Below, one piece after another: positions 23,117 to 24,974 of a stretch of DNA of 24,974 nt. The translations under genes were made by a program, and so were the position numbers. Below the pieces are notes generated by a model, which saw nothing but the letters and a program-made list of their open reading frames with translations, searched no databases and was not told the DNA's origin. Each line of letters begins with the position of its first letter. Position 1 is the first letter of the stretch. Source of the DNA: CAYRZL01 sp964428795 (GTDB lineage: Bacteria; Bacillota; Clostridia; Lachnospirales; Lachnospiraceae); NCBI GenBank assembly GCA_964428795.1, contig CAYRZL010000035.1, positions 1 through 24,974 of the forward strand, read 5' to 3'.

Positions 23117-23526
23117 GTTTTTCTCCTCCAGTTTTTTTCATTCTCAGACATATCTATCTCAGCCAGCAATCTTGTATATGCTTCCTCGCAGTTCGCCGCC
23201 AGTATCTTTAATTCCTCCGGCTTTGCATCGTCAATATGTATACCTGCTGTGACACATACCTGACAGTGCAGCTTCGCGGCAATCAATTTTGCCGCACTGC
23301 GGGCTATCTCATCATCCTTATGATCAAAAACCGTGATCACACTTACGGAAGCGGAATATTTCGGCGATAAATTATTTATACTTCCGCCGCAGCCCAATGC
23401 CACAGCCCCTACATGATGCCTGCTTCCGCCACAGATGGTCACACTCCAGTCATCCCCACAGGAAATGGCTGTAAGTCTGATTTCATATTTGGTACGTTCG
23501 CCCACCGTAATACATATTTCTCTCAT
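23107..23526 (-). CDS. LpdD-like protein (gallate decarboxylase accessory / prenyl-flavin chaperone family)
   Basis: 139 aa from ATG 23526, which has AGAGGA at suitable distance; an in-frame TTG at 23571 has none. Length and pattern match LpdD of Lactobacillus plantarum (137 aa) as I remember it: a strand then ICGGSRHHVGAV (LpdD: VTGGTNPHIGDV), a central segment with DHKDDEIARSAAKLIAAKL, and CVTAGIHIDDAKPEELKIL (LpdD: TITAGIHVNQITKAQI). LpdD accompanies the LpdB/LpdC gallate decarboxylase and is thought to help with prenylated FMN. Here it sits inside a molybdenum-cofactor operon, between mog and the MoeA-like gene, overlapping the latter by ten bases. The pairing with ubiX (11830-12387) supports a gallate pathway, but relatives may have another role in cofactor operons. 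Confidence 0.78.
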   Translation of the reverse strand: MREICITVGERTKYEIRLTAISCGDDWSVTICGGSRHHVGAVALGCGGSINNLSPKYSASVSVITVFDHKDDEIARSAAKLIAAKLHCQVCVTAGIHIDDAKPEELKILAANCEEAYTRLLAEIDMSENEKNWRRKTWN

Positions 23527-23597
23527 ACGTTCATCCTCTGCTGCCAAATTCGCATTCTTATATCTTTCCAACAGACAAATACATCAGCTTCTGAATC

Positions 23598-24092
23598 CTA
23601 TTTTCGGGCGCACTCAGATGCCTCACCCAGCAGGATATCCAATCCGTGCTCTATAGAACCGAGAATAAACTCCATAGCCTCTTTCACTGCCTTCGGACTG
23701 CCCGGCATATTGATGATCAGACTGTCTCCGCGAATACCTGCAATAGCGCGGGACAGCATAGCTCTCGGCGTAATCTGCAAAGAATAGTACAAAATCGCCT
23801 GTGTAATACCACACGCTTCCCGTTCGATCACCTCTCTCGTAGCTTCCGGCGTCACATCACGTTTGGAGAATCCGGTGCCTCCTGTGGTCATGATCAGATT
23901 TGCATGCTCCTCATCACTGAGTCGTATCATCTCTTTTATCAGCATATCCTTCTCATCCGGAACCACGCTGACGCAAATTACCTCGTATCCGGCATTCTTA
24001 AGCATCTGCGCTGCCAAGGGACCGCTCTTGTCCTCTCTCTGTCCTGCATATCCTTTATCACTTGCGGTAATAACTGCTGCTTTTCTTGCCAT
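23598..24092 (-). CDS. mog: Molybdopterin adenylyltransferase (MogA/MoaB type)
   Basis: 164 aa. Motifs: AAVITASDKGYAGQREDKSGP at the N-terminus, IMTTGGTGFSKRDVTPEATREVIER (about 68-92) with the catalytic GGTG and D residues, and INMPGSPKAVKEAMEFIL (about 128-147). The protein adenylylates molybdopterin so MoeA can insert molybdate. It is the first gene of the second cofactor operon. AAAGGA precedes ATG 24092, and a promoter lies at 24186-24214. MogA and MoaB proteins cannot be told apart with certainty from sequence alone. Confidence 0.95.
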   Translation of the reverse strand: MARKAAVITASDKGYAGQREDKSGPLAAQMLKNAGYEVICVSVVPDEKDMLIKEMIRLSDEEHANLIMTTGGTGFSKRDVTPEATREVIEREACGITQAILYYSLQITPRAMLSRAIAGIRGDSLIINMPGSPKAVKEAMEFILGSIEHGLDILLGEASECARK

Positions 24093-24184
24093 ATCCTTTT
24101 CACCTCATTCATGAATTCACTGCAATGAACAGATCGTTTGCCGATCACCTTTCTTGCAGCATGGTACGAATAATATATTTTACA

Positions 24185-24214
24185 AAGTGTAACACACTTT
24201 TTCACAGTCAGCAA
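24185..24214 (-). promoter_or_regulatory. Promoter and operator-like dyad of the second cofactor operon
   Basis: -35 TTGCTG (24209-24214) and -10 TACACT (24186-24191) on the minus strand are 17 bases apart. A perfect inverted repeat AAGTGT-AAC-ACACTT (24185-24199) covers the -10 box, a good position for a repressor. The neighbouring GntR regulator (24267-24944) is one candidate. No 19-bp MerR-type signature is present. Confidence 0.6.
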
Positions 24215-24252
24215 TCCAGATAATACTACCAGCTATCCGAATAAGGAATGAC

Positions 24253-24281
24253 AAAAACCGCGGCTGTCAGCCGCGGTTTTT
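24253..24281. terminator. Bidirectional terminator overlapping the end of the GntR gene
   Basis: A perfect stem of 13 bp (AAAAACCGCGGCT, 24253-24265; AGCCGCGGTTTTT, 24269-24281) with a 3-base loop. The last codons and stop of the GntR gene (stop at 24267-24269) lie within the right arm and loop. Confidence 0.88.
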
Positions 24282-24944
24282 AATCGTTTGATAATTCTTA
24301 ATAATATAGCCTCTCGCCCACAACTGATGATCCTCCAGCGCATCACAGACCGCCGAAAAATCATTATTCAGCACAGCTTCATGTATCCGCTCAAAATATG
24401 TGATACCGGAGTGATACTGTCCGCCGCTGCCTCCTTTTTCACGAGGAATGGAAAATAACGTATGCAAAATCTCCTCCAGTCCGGTGATCGACGATGTTTT
24501 TGATAAGATGAGCGGACTGTCAGCATTGTTATAAAACACATCATGAATCTTTCGAATGCAGATACAGCTTTCCTTCACGCCGGTGGATGCCCGGTACTCG
24601 TTGATGTACCCTTCGATCTCATCTGCCATCTGTTTTAAATCGCCCTTCTTCATGGCCAGCCTTGCCGCCGTCAGCTCATATGCAAACTGAAGCTCCTGAA
24701 TGCTTCGTATATCCTCTTCCCGCAGGTCAATGACTCTGGCTCCCACATTATTCTCAAACTCGATCAATCCTTCGTTTAAAAGGCGGTTTAACGCCTCACG
24801 GACCGGTGTGGAGCTGACGCCATATTCCTCCTGAAGCTTGCTCACATTCAATTTGCTCCCAAACGGGATCTTTAGCTGTACGATCCGCTCTCTGATCTTT
24901 TCATAAACCTGATCTACCAGGGACATTCTTTTAATTACTGCCAT
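24267..24944 (-). CDS. GntR-family transcriptional regulator, FCD type (second copy)
   Basis: 225 aa. The N-terminal winged helix (about 8-75) has VDQVYEKIRERIVQLKIPFGSKL, then SSTPVREALNRLLNEGLIEF, typical of GntR proteins. The FCD ligand domain (about 80-215) includes KIHDVFY and ERIHEAVLNNDF with histidines suited to metal or carboxylate binding. It differs clearly from the GntR protein at 2170-2865, so this is not a recent duplicate. AAGGAG precedes ATG 24944. Its target may be the cofactor operon, which starts 174 bases downstream behind a terminator, or genes beyond the right edge of the window. Confidence 0.9.
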   Translation of the reverse strand: MAVIKRMSLVDQVYEKIRERIVQLKIPFGSKLNVSKLQEEYGVSSTPVREALNRLLNEGLIEFENNVGARVIDLREEDIRSIQELQFAYELTAARLAMKKGDLKQMADEIEGYINEYRASTGVKESCICIRKIHDVFYNNADSPLILSKTSSITGLEEILHTLFSIPREKGGSGGQYHSGITYFERIHEAVLNNDFSAVCDALEDHQLWARGYIIKNYQTIKNRG

Positions 24945-24974
24945 ATGCTTCTCCTTAGATGTCTAAAATTTCCC

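Noticed and set aside
23527..23571. Longer start (TTG) for the LpdD-like protein
   Set aside because: No ribosome site, and the extra residues exceed the family length; ATG 23526 has AGAGGA.
1..24974. CRISPR arrays, tRNA/rRNA genes, insertion sequences, phage genes
   Set aside because: None seen on reading both strands; no direct repeat arrays, transposase-like or integrase-like proteins.

Overview
The window looks like chromosomal DNA of an anaerobic gut-type Clostridia, probably Lachnospiraceae. The reasons are a moderate A+T content, strong AGGAGG ribosome sites, an oxygen-sensitive metabolism (start of pyruvate:ferredoxin oxidoreductase, a Mo/Fe-S hydroxytransferase, an Fe-S flavoprotein-like oxidoreductase), and an ECF sigma/anti-sigma pair of a type seen in clostridia. 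The species assignment is inference. I see no phage, insertion sequence, CRISPR array, tRNA or rRNA.

Layout. (1) 1-53: start of a pyruvate:ferredoxin oxidoreductase gene reading off the left end, with a promoter and a near-consensus Rex operator. (2) 54-1470: no credible protein gene. It holds two long imperfect inverted repeats, an intrinsic terminator, and a short promoter-to-terminator unit that may encode a small RNA. (3) 1471-5772, minus strand: an unrecognised protein, a GntR/FCD regulator, moaA, moeA and a flavin oxidoreductase. (4) 5985-9446, minus: athS and athL, the two subunits of pyrogallol-phloroglucinol transhydroxylase. (5) 9683-12387, minus: a LysR regulator, a MerR regulator and a UbiX/LpdB-type flavin prenyltransferase. 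(6) 12648-15749, minus: a TRAP transporter. (7) 16181-17960, plus: a sodium:solute symporter followed by two tiny membrane proteins. (8) 18046-19809, minus: an ECF sigma factor and its anti-sigma factor, probably unrelated. (9) 19968-24092, minus: a second molybdenum-cofactor operon (mog, an LpdD-like gene, a MoeA-like gene, a mobA-mobB fusion, an unknown gene, moaC). (10) 24267-24944, minus: a second GntR/FCD regulator.

How it fits together. This appears to be an anaerobic polyphenol (gallate/pyrogallol) utilisation locus. The transporters would import an aromatic acid or phenol. UbiX would make the prenylated FMN needed by a UbiD/LpdC-type decarboxylase (not in the window), giving pyrogallol from gallate, with the LpdD-like protein assisting. 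AthLS would then convert pyrogallol to phloroglucinol. Two gene sets build and insert its bis-MGD cofactor. The later phloroglucinol steps are not present here.

The most striking observation is regulatory. Six promoters share a rare architecture: a -35 and -10 box separated by exactly 19 bp, with a related spacer sequence close to GTATACCAACTATA. They lie in front of athL, the merR gene itself, ubiX, the TRAP operon and the symporter. The sixth precedes a gene-less stretch ending in a terminator. This is the signature of MerR-type activation and suggests that the MerR protein at 10863-11732 commands the whole locus, possibly including a small RNA.
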